A DNA stretch of 64,000 bases from Kwoniella bestiolae CBS 10118 (taxonomy: Eukaryota; Basidiomycota; Tremellomycetes; Tremellales; Cryptococcaceae). The stretch lies in the NCBI RefSeq assembly GCF_000512585.2, contig NC_089241.1, positions 1,240,001-1,304,000 of the forward strand. The letters are read 5' to 3'. A program made the translations under genes and the position numbers. The notes beneath the pieces are model-generated. The model saw only the letters and a list, made by a program, of their open reading frames with translations. It was not told the DNA's origin and did not search any database. Positions 37,002 through 48,203 of this stretch are shown piece after piece (the stretch's first letter is position 1; each line of letters opens with the position of its first letter).

Positions 37002-37065
37002 CATATCATAGCATATCATAGCATATCATAGCATATCATAGCATATCATAGCATAGCCTAGCATC
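37002..37065 (+). repeat. 10-base tandem repeat (CATATCATAG)n
   Basis: Five near-perfect CATATCATAG units followed by a degenerate copy (CATAGCCTAG). It lies about 185 bases upstream of the F-box-like gene's start, within its likely promoter or leader. Confidence 0.88.
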
Positions 37066-37248
37066 GTCTCGTCCTCTCAACAATCAGTATACTATCGTAC
37101 TATCATCGTAAACCCACCTCGTTCCAGCTTGTTCTTGAATCTTCTTCCTCGCTTATCTTCCCTCTCTTGTTCACCACGTCCAGTTCGATACGGTTCTCAT
37201 CAAGTCATCCTCTACACCTTGCCACCCGACATCCTACCCTCCCACAAA

Positions 37249-38778
37249 ATGATGACTCGTAGATTCAGGCAACTGTTCCATATCCACAAGCATGACAAAG
37301 TAAGCAATCACATATATCTTCACAGCTCACAACACCTGAACATACATGCTCATGGTGAGACTGACCATATCCTGCGTGTTGTATCGCAGAGACGTCCCGA
37401 GGATCCTGACCCTTCATCTATCCCTGAACTATCGGAGAAACAGATCCCATCCACAACTTCCTCCTCACCCCCCTCTTCCAGACCCAGACTACCAATCGAG
37501 CTGATCCTCCAGATCGTCCATTTCTGCTCATCCTCCCCCGACACCCTCCGCGCCCTCGCACAGGTGAAGCACGAGATATCCGCCCTAGCCCTCCAACTCC
37601 TATGGAAAGACCTCACCGTAGGATTGACCCCCAAACACCCATTCGGCCAGTCAACCTCATTGCTAGCAAGCAAATCCAAATACGTCCATTCAAGAGGTCT
37701 GACCAAAACGTTAAATTGCCATTTCAAGAACTACAACCATCTCACTCGACTATCCTTCTCTCCTCACAGTACAAATACCTATGGGTACACCCACCTGCAA
37801 ACACTCAAGATTCACCTAAACACACTTCGAGGTCTCCCCGGACGGAGAGGATGGTCCGAGAGAAAATCAACTTCAGAAGATATCATAGCGAGAAACTACG
37901 CCCGAAAATTGCCCACAAACATGAAGAAGTTGATCTGGATGGGGGTACCTGAGCCTTATTATAGGGATTGCTGGTATGCCTCATGGGATGAAAGTGGGTT
38001 CAGACCGTATGCGCACCGGCCCTATACTCTCAACCAAGGGGGACTGGTGAGAGACGAGGTTGGTAGTGGTGGTTCACAGGCGAAATGGAACTGGCCAATG
38101 GACATATCGGCGGTTGGACCTCGTAAAGTGATTTTCCAATTGGATCATAGATATACCGACGGGTTGATCCCCTTCGTTAGAAATACATTTATCAAAGCTG
38201 GATTTCCCGAGGTTAGGGAGCTGGTGATTATGTTCTTACCGAAGAAAACAAGAGTTTCGACAAAACATGAAGAAGAATGGTATGGTCATCCCAACACTTT
38301 GAAACCGACTCAAGACTTTGCTTCTTTCCTTATCGACCTGGTCCAGCTCCTGCATGACTTCAACGTGGGCTATCCAAACATGAAGATCAAGTTGGTGAAT
38401 TGCAATTGTCTTGATCCCATCTGGATGGGGTTGTTGGAAGATCCCTCTCTGGAAATAGACGAGGGGATGAGGAATAAAATCAAGTATGGTCATTTGACGA
38501 CCACGAGTACGACCACGACACAGGAAGAGGTAGATAAGATTATTAATGAGTATGTCGAACGTAGACTGACAAAGCAGGCGAGGGGAATGGGTAAAGAGAT
38601 ATTAAGGGATGTGGGCGAGTTGGTCGTTTATCCAATTGATGAGTCGGGACATAAGTGGAGGGAGTCGTTTGGGAGGAAACAGGTGATCATGAGTTTGAGG
38701 GAGTATGTGAGGGATGGTGGGTGGGAGGATGAGTTGGACAGAGAGGATGTCAGAGGGTATTTGGGTGGGTTGTTGTGA
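37249..38778 (+). CDS. F-box-like protein of unknown role
   Basis: Two exons: 37249-37299 ('MMTRRFRQLFHIHKHDK') and 37390-38778, in phase, 479 residues. I chose the ATG at 37249 because the open frame further upstream has no ATG before it. After a Ser/Pro-rich stretch comes 'RLPIELILQIVHFCSSSPDT' then 'LRALAQVKHEISALALQLLW' and 'KDLTVGL'. This is a good F-box-like module with the L-P-x-E-L-I-x-x-I opening and the L-W-K-D-L exit. The rest is a repeat-free domain with 'LKIHLNTLRGLPGRRGW' and 'VRELVIMFLPKK', perhaps degenerate leucine-rich repeats. It ends in a charged tail. Probably a substrate adaptor of SCF ligases; the target is unknown. It has the same general plan as the protein at 27.4-29.0 kb, but I see no close sequence identity. 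Confidence 0.75.
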   Translation: MMTRRFRQLFHIHKHDKVSNHIYLHSSQHLNIHAHGETDHILRVVSQRRPEDPDPSSIPELSEKQIPSTTSSSPPSSRPRLPIELILQIVHFCSSSPDTLRALAQVKHEISALALQLLWKDLTVGLTPKHPFGQSTSLLASKSKYVHSRGLTKTLNCHFKNYNHLTRLSFSPHSTNTYGYTHLQTLKIHLNTLRGLPGRRGWSERKSTSEDIIARNYARKLPTNMKKLIWMGVPEPYYRDCWYASWDESGFRPYAHRPYTLNQGGLVRDEVGSGGSQAKWNWPMDISAVGPRKVIFQLDHRYTDGLIPFVRNTFIKAGFPEVRELVIMFLPKKTRVSTKHEEEWYGHPNTLKPTQDFASFLIDLVQLLHDFNVGYPNMKIKLVNCNCLDPIWMGLLEDPSLEIDEGMRNKIKYGHLTTTSTTTTQEEVDKIINEYVERRLTKQARGMGKEILRDVGELVVYPIDESGHKWRESFGRKQVIMSLREYVRDGGWEDELDREDVRGYLGGLL

Positions 38779-39686
38779 TGGGTGAGGGACTCGAGCCTGG
38801 AGAACCTGCAAACAGACTACTTGAACTCATGACATAAAGGAGCCGAGCCCTGGTCGATTCTGGGTTGGATACTGTATGAAGATCAAGGTGAACAGGATAC
38901 TGTACTCTTAGTGTGTTGATGTACGATTTGCAACGAGCTTCTTGATGTGCCTCGATAATCTCGGTTAGAGTGTGTAATCTGGTTCACCATGAAATACAGT
39001 AGATCATACCCGTTGATAGATTGGGCGCTCTATGGGAAAAAACGTGGGATTTTGAGCTGTCTGCATAGCATGCAACATCATCGAATGATTCATCTCAGGG
39101 TGTAATACGATTTACTTCACGATGAGCCCTGTTAACAATTCAAATTACGGTTCGCTTGAGGAGCCTTCCGCTTTGACTGAGAGGCTTCGCTCGTCTGAGA
39201 AGAAGTACAGACTTGCAATTTGTTCACATCAGTGAAACGAGGAAAGGAATGCCAGCTTGAAAGGATCACTTCAACGGCCTGACTGATCTAAATCCTATCC
39301 CGATCGAATCTCCGCGTAGGTCTCAGAAGACACTCATTATGAGGGGATGATGTGAGCCGCTGAGACTGTATCTCGACAACCAGTCATGTGGCAAGGATAA
39401 CAAGGGAGAGTTGGGTCGCTGCTGATCTTAAAATAGTTGGATGACACTGGTCTCATGTAGTGAGGAACGCGATGACACTGCATGACGAGTATTATATACG
39501 TCGGAGTGCAAGGTCGCGGAGATGTAATGATGCATGTACTCGTACTCCGCAAGATTAGATATGTCTCTCCCGTCTCTGCATATGTAGATTCATAGGTATA
39601 TATACGATGAGAGTCTACCGTTCAGAGGATGCTGTCATCTAAAAACTTTCATCCCACATTTTTGCATTATCGATCTCCCACGCATC
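38779..39686. other. intergenic upstream of family B copy 1
   Basis: No coding sequence recognised over about 900 bases. Confidence 0.35.
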
Positions 39687-40258
39687 ATGCCAAACAACAA
39701 CCAAACATCCTCGCTGGTCTCGTGGACTGCGGAATTCTACTTCACACATGATCATACGTCCATCGAACCTATCACTGGTCTGCCCGAGCGAGCGAGCATC
39801 ACTGATCCGCTTGAGGCCCGAGGAAACAGTAATATTGGTGAAGAGGTAGAATGGACCAAAAATATGCTGAAGAAAGGTGTGAACAGTTGTGTACGTTCGC
39901 TTTAAAAACCCCGCTATTCTGACTGACCTTTGGCCTCAAGCTCACTGAAAACAACGCTAAATGTACAAAGATGATGTTGCTGACTGTGACCTGTCCCTAG
40001 GAAACCTGCCGATCAAGTCCTTCCCACCCTCCAGGCGCAATTTTGAGTAACATCAACGCGCAATTCACTTTCAGAGATATACCGCTCAGCTGCCCCTCTT
40101 GCCATCGTGTGGCCACGTTTGGTGGCACGATTAACGTCGATCCGCCGAGCCAAGAGGAGGCCTGGGACTATAAGACCTCATTTATTGATGAGATCAGTAA
40201 ACATTCGTTCCGTTGCGGAGGCTGTGGACAAGTCAGGACGATGACCGTCAGCTCATGA
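39687..40258 (+). CDS. orphan family B Cys-rich protein, copy 1
   Basis: Function unknown; 153 residues from two exons, 39687-39890 and 40001-40258, phase 0. Exon 1 ends 'EEVEWTKNMLKKGVNSC', exactly at the donor. Exon 2 opens 'ETCRSSPSH' and carries 'NINAQFTFRDIPLSCPSCH', 'GGTINVDPPSQEE' and 'FIDEISKHSFRCGGCGQV'. The C-P-S-C-H and C-G-G-C-G pairs, about 50 residues apart, look like a two-knuckle zinc ribbon. A second copy at 57.8-58.3 kb shares the motifs, their order and the intron position. No signal peptide. Metal binding is inferred from the Cys spacing only. Confidence 0.75.
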
Positions 40259-41068
40259 TACATATCAAGTCTGCGCGTCAATAAGACCATCACAGCGCGT
40301 TTGTTTGGTACCTTCTTTACCGCTTTTGCGTTTATGCATCATGCCACAAGTTATGCATGCACTTGCATCTTGTTCATTTGTGGAGTGCCACTCATCTGCG
40401 AAGGACGAATCTCATGGGCTGTGTCTGTCTTATCATTTCCGTTGGCCGTAGCGGTCAGCTATAGGCCCATGGGACCGTTCCATAAGCTTCGGGCTACTCA
40501 AGATACGTTGAATAAGCCTCTGTCCGATCCATGGACGATGAAGATACAGCACAAAGACTTGTGACTTTGCGTAAGTGAGTGTAAGTTGTGCAACACCAAT
40601 TTCCGGCCGGTGAGGGTATACGAAATGCAAGGTCTACTGCAATTCTCAGATCATCCATTCGCACCTGGACCTGTCGGGACTGTTCAGTAGACAGCGGGGT
40701 TGTGTTCGCTAACTGAGTGTGCGGGATTGGATTGAGAGCTGAGCCAATTTGTGGGTATAATGCAACGCGGGTTAGTCTACGACAATGCCAAAGAACATCG
40801 TCTCCGCGAAGACCTGCGCTCTGCCACCTCGGAACTGCGTTCAGATACCGACACAAGGGAGGAGATATAGAACTTGAATGCCAGCAACATCCAAGCTTGA
40901 AGACCGTATCATTAAGCTGGATTGCATATCCTGCATCAACACCTTATGATCTCTAGATGGTACTTGATCCGAATCTGCCTTGGCATCTATCAGGTTTCGG
41001 CGCCTTGAGGATGTGTGGCCATGTATTCATCTGATGAGATATCGCTGTCCGTCAGCTCATGCCTTAAT
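40259..41068. other. intergenic, accessory region
   Basis: Open frames at 40301-40564 (TTG start) and 40717-40956 have no support. Nothing else seen. Confidence 0.35.
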
Positions 41069-41901
41069 TCAATCCGGGTACCCGGTTGAATGGGACAGGA
41101 ACGAGTCTGAGGTATGAGAAGTAGCCATAGCCAACTCACCATATCTTTTCAGATCTATGGATCTATTTTCGAATCGTTTGTGCTCCCTCTTCAAGACTGA
41201 AACCACCTCCTCACCAGTGACACGGTCCAATGTTCCGACGAATTGGTTATCAACCTCGTTCTTGGTGAAGTACGCATGACTACTCTCGTTCGTTATCAGG
41301 TCGTTAGCCCATTTCCGGACATCTCGCCTGGTAGACGCCTCGGAGCACTACGATCAATTCGATAGCGGTATCAGTGAATATTGGAGATGCCCATCGCTTT
41401 GAGGTGAGCAACAACGGCACCTACATTTGGAGTTCGTTTCGAATCGTTATCAAGACAAGCAGTTGGCGTATAGCCGATCTGATGGCTGCTGCAGCTGGTG
41501 AACTCTCCGGTGAACTTACCCACCAGAAGCTTGAAATTGGCATCCAGCGCAACTTTCCTCGAATGATCACCTGCCGAGTATCCATGAAATGTGGGCTTGG
41601 GTGGGCCCGCATAATCGGGGGTGGTAGACCACGAGAAGGCTGATTTGGCGGTCTTGCCCTTGGAGCCCGAAGCTGTGGACTCCTCGGGGCCTCTATCACC
41701 GTCTTCGCCTGCCGCGAAATCAATACAATCAAATAGTTTTCCGTCGTCGGAGGCAGGTCTGGACGGAGCAGCGGAATTCACTCCACTACTATTGGTATGT
41801 GGTGGAGGGGCTAGGTCGTCGCCGAGTCGAGGTTGACCAACTTTGGAGGTTTGAGTGGCACCCTCTCGTGAACGTTTGGTGCCCCCCGTTCCAGATGACA
41901 T
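41069..41901 (-). CDS. orphan hypothetical protein
   Basis: Not recognised. Exon 1 starts at the ATG at 41901 and runs in one frame through a Ser/Gly-rich hydrophilic N-terminus, then 'AFSWSTTPDYAGPPKPTFHG' and 'LDANFKLLVGKFTGEFTS'. A GTAGGT donor near 41421 and a TAG acceptor near 41352 remove an otherwise in-frame stop. The join leads into 'STRRDVRKWANDLITNE', 'SHAYFTKNEVDNQFVGTLD' and 'EEVVSVLKREHKRFENRSID'. The frame then reads to TGA at 41069-41071, unless a further intron starts at the GTGAGT near 41140. About 240 residues, no membrane segment. The second exon looks like a compact helical domain. Probably lineage-specific. Confidence 0.5.
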
Positions 41902-43319
41902 GTCGTCGGTATAGGCGTAAGAAAGAATAATGTTGGAGGTTTGAGAGGGATATTGGACGCATCATTCACACTTTTTATACCCACATCGACAGGGATGATC
42001 GTGCGTATGTCGATTGACTGAGAGCCAAAGATTTGACCTCTCCTTTCTGCTCCAATCTCAGCTCGGTCAGATCTTCCAAAGCTCCTTTGCGCTGCTTGGC
42101 GTTTCAAGGATCCAAGAAGACCTTTAACGTCTCCGAAGGGTTTCGGGTGTTCTTACCTTTGTTCAAGGCTACATCATAAGCAACGTTTTTGTCGGTGTGG
42201 CAGAAGCGGTGAGCGCACTCCTCTCATTGTCAAGCACAGCACAATGTCCAATGGTGCTTCTTCGCAGGGCTGTACAGAACAACAAAGGTTACGCGCGAGT
42301 ATGTGGACTCGGACTAGCAAGGAGAATTGGTGATTCGCCATTCTACCAATGACGTAAATCCATCGCCCTGCCGTGCTGGGTGATTGAGCTCGAATAACTT
42401 GTTCATACATCACCATCGACCTTGAGATGGATCCAGTTCGTACTCAGTCGCAAAAGTTGACACTGCTTGACTCCGACGCGTTCGTCAAGACTATATGGGA
42501 GATGAGCATCGGCTCAAGGCATAAAACGAGACCCCCGAAGATGCTTTTCAGTTAGCTGAGAGGCGTGTGCTACTACTGCATGAGGGTTGTGGGTTTCGTC
42601 AATAATCGGACTATGTCATCGACACGTGAAATTAATCAATGGGCGATTGAGCTGAACACCAAGGCAGCTTCCTCGACTTTTCTCCAAAAATGAAAGTTTT
42701 GATGACCGCCGGCATATGCTGCTGAGTAAGACAAGCGCAGACACCAATTTGATGCCGCTATCACTCCACTCTGCATTGATAAACAAGCGAGCAGGATTCA
42801 TCTTCGAGTGGAGGTTTGAATCTGATACCGTTGATCAGATTCGGCCGTTACAAACCCAAGCATCAAAATGACATCTGAAATTTTGTTCGAGGGACGATGA
42901 ACCTGCGGCAATGGACGATTCCGTAAATCTCGGATAATCGATCGTCACCGATTCCAGTTAATTAACCGGACAGGTGACAGGTGACGTACCTGGTCTTTTA
43001 CCGAAGTTTCGCGGTGTTTGGTGGTCTTCTGTGGGAGTGGAGGTTGAATCTTTTCTAGCAATTTCATTCAGTCTGGTACAGTAGGCATTTAGCGATGTCG
43101 AGGTGGTCTTATGAGATGATGATGACATAGTGGTTTCGTGGAAAGTGGAGGAAAGAGGTGGAGGAGATCAATGGGGCTGCCTAGAGATGAGATAAGAATT
43201 TTCTCAAAAGCAGAACGAGGTAGTATAAATAGCATGATGGGCTGTTTGAACGAACTTATCTCCAGACACAATAATTCACTTGACTCTCATTACACAACGT
43301 ACCAGAAAAGATAGCAAAC
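41902..43319. other. accessory stretch with possible unassembled coding fragments
   Basis: On the minus strand an ATG at about 43129 opens a 47-codon frame ('MSSSSHKTTSTSLNAYC' onward) that ends exactly at a GTACGT donor near 42989. Another piece near 42160-42225, 'HRFCHTDKNVAYDVALNK', ends at a GTAAGA donor. I could not connect them into one frame. They may be exons of an orphan gene or fragments of a dead one. The ADH promoter lies at the right end. Confidence 0.3.
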
Positions 43320-44726
43320 ATGTCAAACACTGAATACAAATTCGAAGGATGGGCTGGATTCGGCCCAGAGTCCATTGAGGGGAACCTCAAGTTCATCGAA
43401 TATGAACCCAAGCAATTCGCAGAGGACGATATTGATAGTGAGTCGCGATTTCCTCACTTGCCACCTCTTTTCACTCGATTTGATCAGACAGACCTTAGAC
43501 TGACAATCTCTCCACTCTTCCAGTCAAGATCCTCTACTGCGGTATCTGCGCCTCGGACGTCTCCACCCTCTCGGAAGGATGGGGTGAGCTCAAAGATATG
43601 TGGCCTCAAGTGGTAGGACACGAGATCGTCGGAGAAGTCGTCAGAGTCGGATCGAGCCCCAAAAACGGGATCAAGAAGGGTGATATCGTCGGTGTTGGTG
43701 CTCAGTGTGATTCATGTCTACAATGCCACTACTGTAACAAGGGTGAGTCGTGTGTTTCTTCCAACGTCAGTCAACGATTTCCAACTTGCTAATTCCCATG
43801 TCATGTTTCGCTCGTAGACATGGAGAACTACTGCTCCAACGGTATGACCGGGACATACAACGGTAAATTCAGCCGAACCTCTAAAGGATCAAAGTCCTAC
43901 GGTGGATATGCCAACTACTGGAGAGGTCCTTCCCACTTTGCCATCCCCATCCCTAAGGAGTTGGACCCTGCCGAAGCTGCCCCATTGTTATGCGGTGGTG
44001 GTACCGTCTTCTCACCTTTGGTGCAGTACGGTGCTGGTAAGGAGGCCAAGAATGTTGGGATTATCGGATTAGGAGGTTTGGGTCACTTTGGTGTTTCGTT
44101 GGGTAAGTCGTGTTTCCCATGCACAGGAAGGGAGTGTCATGTGCTGATCATTTTCATTACCTGGAATATAGCTACCGCCCTTGGTGCCGAGGTCACCGTC
44201 ATCTCCCACTCTGCCAGAAAACAAAAAGACGCTGAGGATTTGGGTGCCAAACATTTCCTGATCACCGGTGACGACGAGGCCAAAGCCTTCAAGGGCCACG
44301 AGAGATCACTCGATCTGATCATCTGTACTTCGAGTGAGTTCATTCCCTCCTCATCATCAGTATTAACAAAGTGTATGCTAACGGGGTTCTGCCACTCCAG
44401 ACGCCCCCGACATGAACATGTCCGCCTACCTCTCCCTCCTCCGACCTGGAGGTAATTTCATCCTAGTCGGTGTACCCGAGACTGGCAAGATCGCAGATAT
44501 CCCACCCATGACTCTCATCTTTGGTAATGTCCACGTCGGAGGATCTCTCATCGCCTCTCCTCAAACCCTCAAGGACATGTTACAAGTGGTTGCCGACCAG
44601 AAGGTCAAATCGTGGATCCAGAAATGGCCAATGTCAAAGGTCAACGAGGCTGTGCCTAGTATGATCGCTGGTAATGCCAGATACAGGTATGTGCTCGTCA
44701 ACGAAGAGAACGGCGGAAATTTATAA
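43320..44726 (+). CDS. zinc-dependent NADP alcohol dehydrogenase (ADH6/cinnamyl-ADH type)
   Basis: A medium-chain dehydrogenase/reductase that reduces aldehydes with NADPH. Five exons run from ATG 43320 to TAA 44724-44726. 'YCGICASDVSTLSEGWG' carries the catalytic-zinc Cys, and 'PQVVGHEIVGEVVRVG' the catalytic His-Glu. 'CDSCLQCHYCNK' plus 'ENYCSNG' (joined over an intron) supply the four Cys of the structural zinc. 'NVGIIGLGGLGHFGVSLA' is the nucleotide-binding G-x-G-x-x-G. The substrate-side 'LLCGGGTVFSPLVQYG' is typical of Adh6/Adh7 and cinnamyl-alcohol dehydrogenases. All zinc ligands and the Rossmann motif are present. The physiological substrate cannot be told from sequence. Confidence 0.9.
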
Positions 44727-44975
44727 GGGAGTGGGGTGTGTGTTGTTGTAGTGCGAGAGACGTGGTGTTGTAGAGTAGAAAGGCTTGTTGATGTAGCGAT
44801 AGTAGATCAGTATATTGAGTAGATCATATAGATTCTATAGATTGATAGATAATGCAAATGCAGTAAGATCAGTAAGATCCGTCAAGTCGCAGATCAGCCG
44901 ATCAGTAGATCCCAGAACGGTACATGATATCGTCAATTTGCATTTCATACTCACAGTACAACGATGAAACAAATT

Positions 44976-46490
44976 TCACTGCGCTCTCAAACATATACCA
45001 ATTCTCAACCAACCGTCCGCACCGCACATACAAGCTGCCAACCAAGCTACCTCAGATTGCTCAGGTATCAGTATGCCCTGAGCTATCGGGAATGCAAGGG
45101 AATAAGGGTCTTTCGATCTCGAAGGGAAGAGGAGATGGAGGTGTTGGCGAAGGATCGAAAGGAGGGTTGTTGGTTTGCCTATTCGATCGCGTGATCAGCG
45201 ATGTTTCCCGACTATCTCAGATATGGTCCTGTGATGAGAGCACTCGTAGAGGGAGACTCACCATCACTGCCTATAGGCGGTATCACCTCCTGTATGACGG
45301 GGGCATTATCCGGTAGATATAGCTTTATTGGAATTGCCCGTGTCGAGTATGCCGATTCAGCCTTGACGGTCGATCCTGACGGATCTGTTGATGGTGGTCT
45401 GGAGGGATTGGGGGAGGTCATATTCGATCCGACTGCCGGTGCAATGGGAAGGGGCAGTATACGTGATGCAATTCTGGCGTAGAGGTCGTAGTCGTCTATA
45501 GTTTGGCCATAGCATATTAGCATGACTTCACTTGATACCGAACAGCCAAATCCCTTTCAAGCCAGATCCTCTGCGACATCTTCCTTCTCATACAAACTTT
45601 CCTCTGAGGGCAATGCGCAGTACACGCCACACTCACCCTGCACGATCCCATCCCATCCATTATCCAACTCGACCTTCCTCAACCCGGTCACCTTATTCGT
45701 ATTCCTCCATCTCACAAAATCAGCCTCCTTAACCTGATTCAACCATTGCGTCTTGCAGGTATCTATGTTATTAGGCATCAACAGCCGGTCTACAGGCGGT
45801 TTCGATAGGTGTAAGATGAGTTTGAGCTGTTTCGGTTCCGCCGGTATCATTGTGGAAGAGGAGGAGGAGGAGGAGGGTAGAGGTCGAGGTCGGGAGATGT
45901 ACGAATGGATCGAGAGGAGGTCTATTGGCCAGTGCCTTTGAGGGTTTTAGTGATGTTAGCTCGCATTCGCGATGTAGATGTAAAGCAGGCATAACCGGTA
46001 TGTATGAAGTAGGGACAAATTGCAATCTGATCTCAGATGAATGGGATATTAACAAGAGTGAATAAAGACCCCACTCACCACCTACAAGCTCCCTGTCTCG
46101 CAAAACCGCCAGGCTGCTCATCGTCATCCTCCTCTTCCTCGAACCACCATTCCTTCTCATCCGTCTCTTGCAGCTGCCTATCGTCCAGCGCCAATTCGAC
46201 GAGATTCTCTCGTATCCCCGGTATGAGCAACGGCAAGTAGGTGTACCTAGGTGCTTGTATCTGCCAATGAAAGCGCGATCAGCAACATTCCGGTAATTGT
46301 CGAACCAAAAGGAGGGCATTCGTCTGCTTCGCTGGTACAAGGGAGGTAGGGAACTCACAAAATACTTGTCCGCTCCTATACCCGCACCTGGCTCTCCGTC
46401 AGCTATACGTATCGAGATCGACACGGATGTCTGCCACGATAATCTGCGGAAGAGGTTGGTGGAGGAATGTACGGGGTTGGGATTGGACAT
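44976..46490 (-). CDS. ATG5: autophagy protein 5
   Basis: Atg5 is conjugated to Atg12 and, with Atg16, promotes Atg8 lipidation on the autophagosome membrane. Exon 1 (ATG 46490) gives 'LFRRLSWQTSVSISIRI', the family's N-terminal 'RRLVW..SIPL' block. The next gives 'IQAPRYTYLPLLIPGIRENL', and then comes 'CRWHWPIDLLSIHS'. A later exon holds 'TQWLNQVKEADFVRW', matching the K-E-A-D segment whose Lys is the Atg12 acceptor in known Atg5 proteins. The C-terminal ubiquitin-like fold follows as 'AIPIKLYLPDNAPVIQEVIP' and, in the last exon, 'VAWLAACMCGADGWLRIGI'. TGA is at 44976-44978. Five exons, with an acidic, Ser-rich insertion near 45870. The low overall identity is usual for basidiomycete Atg5, but motif order is complete. 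Confidence 0.85.
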
Positions 46491-46875
46491 CGGGCTTGGG
46501 TGTTGAGGTGTAAGGAAGGATTGTCTTGATGTCTGCACGTATCTCGATTCAGTCCTTTTTCCTCTTCTCGTGTAATCTCCTTGTGATACTTGATAACAGT
46601 TATGACTTCTATGATATGCTTCGATATCTGAGGAGGAGAGTAGATGATGATCAATATCGTCAACATTCAACATTCAACATTGTCCTTGTCTTCACCCGGT
46701 TAGACACTGGACAGGAACCGTGCATCGCAGTAAATTACGTAATGACTACATTTGTTTATCGGAAATTTCAGGTTGAGCGAGATGGATCGCATTGAGCGAT
46801 GCTATCAAATAGGACAGGTAAAAGAGGTATTCTGCACAGCTGTATCACATAGACCGCAAGACACACAGCTCTACA

Positions 46876-48203
46876 ATGGTGTCCAGCGCTGAAGCCAACT
46901 TACCTCCTACTAACGAGGGCTACGGGACCCACGAGTATTGGTATGTCCGCTGTTCTCTACCTTGTCAACCTCCACCGACCCTTCTCCCATCCCGTCTCAC
47001 CAGAGATACAAGGCTTATTGTTTTGATTGTTGTAGGGAACAGAGGTATGCCAAGTACGTCGTCGTCGTCGTCGTCGTCGTCATTCAAAGCCGCTCTGATT
47101 GCAGGTAAAATACAGTACTAACCCCATCATGCTCGTGCTTGTAGCGAAGCAGACGGAAGGACGTTCGACTGGTTCCTATCGCCCACATACCTCTTACCAT
47201 TATTCGACGAGCTGACATCCACCACTGACAAAAAGGGCAAAGGCAAGGAGACGCGCATATTGACCTTGGGATGTGGGAATTCAGCTTTGGGCGAGGTGTT
47301 GTACGATAATGGGTGGGGGGATATTGTCAATATCGATGTGAGCTGCGTTCTTTCCAATATAGTTGTTGATGCGGTCAGGCTGATGGAGGCTCGAAGTACT
47401 CGAAAATCGTCATTGATCAGATGAAGGAGCGTCATTCGGCAACAAGACCAAAGATGGAATGGTTAGAGATGGATATATTGGATTTGGGCTTTGATGATGG
47501 GGAATTTGATCTGGTGGTTGATAAAGGCGAGTTCGTGGTTCATATTTCAATACTTCAATACATGTATAAGGATTCGCTGAGCGGTTTCTCGTACTCAGGG
47601 ACTATGGAGTGAGTCGATCACAAGCGACATATCCGTTGAGGCATGGAGAGCTAACTAGAAGATAGCGCAATGTTAACTACAAAAGGTGATCCATGGGTAA
47701 GTCGATTGCTCGTAAACAACACCTCGGATACTCCAACTTCGGCTTATCTGGATTTGTCCATCTTTCGATAACAGAATCCAAATGAGAAGGATATCCAGAC
47801 ATGTACACAGGAAGTAACAGAGGCGATACGGTGAGCCTATTCTCCTCGATCGTGGAAATATCATGCACTGTGACGGTAAAGCTAATGCGTGAGAATGCGT
47901 GAACAGGGTGCTGCGCAAACAACCAGGAAGCAAATTCGTCTAGTAAGTTCCAATATTTAGGAAAATCCCAGCACTCTCAGCTGATATGTGATCTTTAGCT
48001 TCACATTTGGTCAACCTCATTTTAGGAAACGGTAAGTCGCAGCCTAATTTACCATTCCCCACTCGACGATAAGTTGACATGTCGTTGTGCCGTCTAGGTA
48101 TATGGAGAATCGACCTGGATTTAGGCTATCGTATAGAGAGATTGGTCCTCCGGAGGGGTTCGCGTATTTCATGTATATTTTGGAATACGTCGGAGATGAA
48201 TAG
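46876..48203 (+). CDS. SAM-dependent methyltransferase, EEF1A-KMT4 / METTL13-like
   Basis: Probably a protein-lysine methyltransferase. 'ILTLGCGNSALGEVLYDNG' is the SAM-binding motif I of this family, followed by 'IVNID', 'MEWLEMDILDLGF' and 'EFDLVVDKGTMDAML', the last rebuilt over two introns. The C-terminal 'GFRLSYREIGPPEGFAYF' completes the fold. About nine exons, including an 18-base microexon at 47036-47053. One intron has a GC donor: the exon ends at 47526 and is followed by GCGAGT; only this join yields the conserved 'DKGTMDA'. A (GTC)8 run begins four bases into the intron after the microexon. The stop is TAG at 48201-48203. The family is known to modify translation elongation factor 1A; the target here is inferred. 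Confidence 0.82.
47058..47081 (+). repeat. (GTC)8 trinucleotide repeat at a splice donor
   Basis: Eight GTC units inside an intron, starting directly after the donor GTAC of the 18-base microexon. Confidence 0.9.

Larger units (their letters stand above)
36699..37248. other. intergenic with tandem repeats, upstream of F-box-like gene
   Basis: No gene. It holds the KH-gene 3' UTR and two simple tandem repeats just before the next gene. Confidence 0.45.

Noticed and set aside
36948..37065. CRISPR-like array
   Set aside because: Simple head-to-tail tandem repeats without spacers, in a eukaryotic genome.
40301..40564. Hydrophobic 87-codon frame after family B copy 1
   Set aside because: TTG start only, no family resemblance, and the upstream gene stops cleanly.
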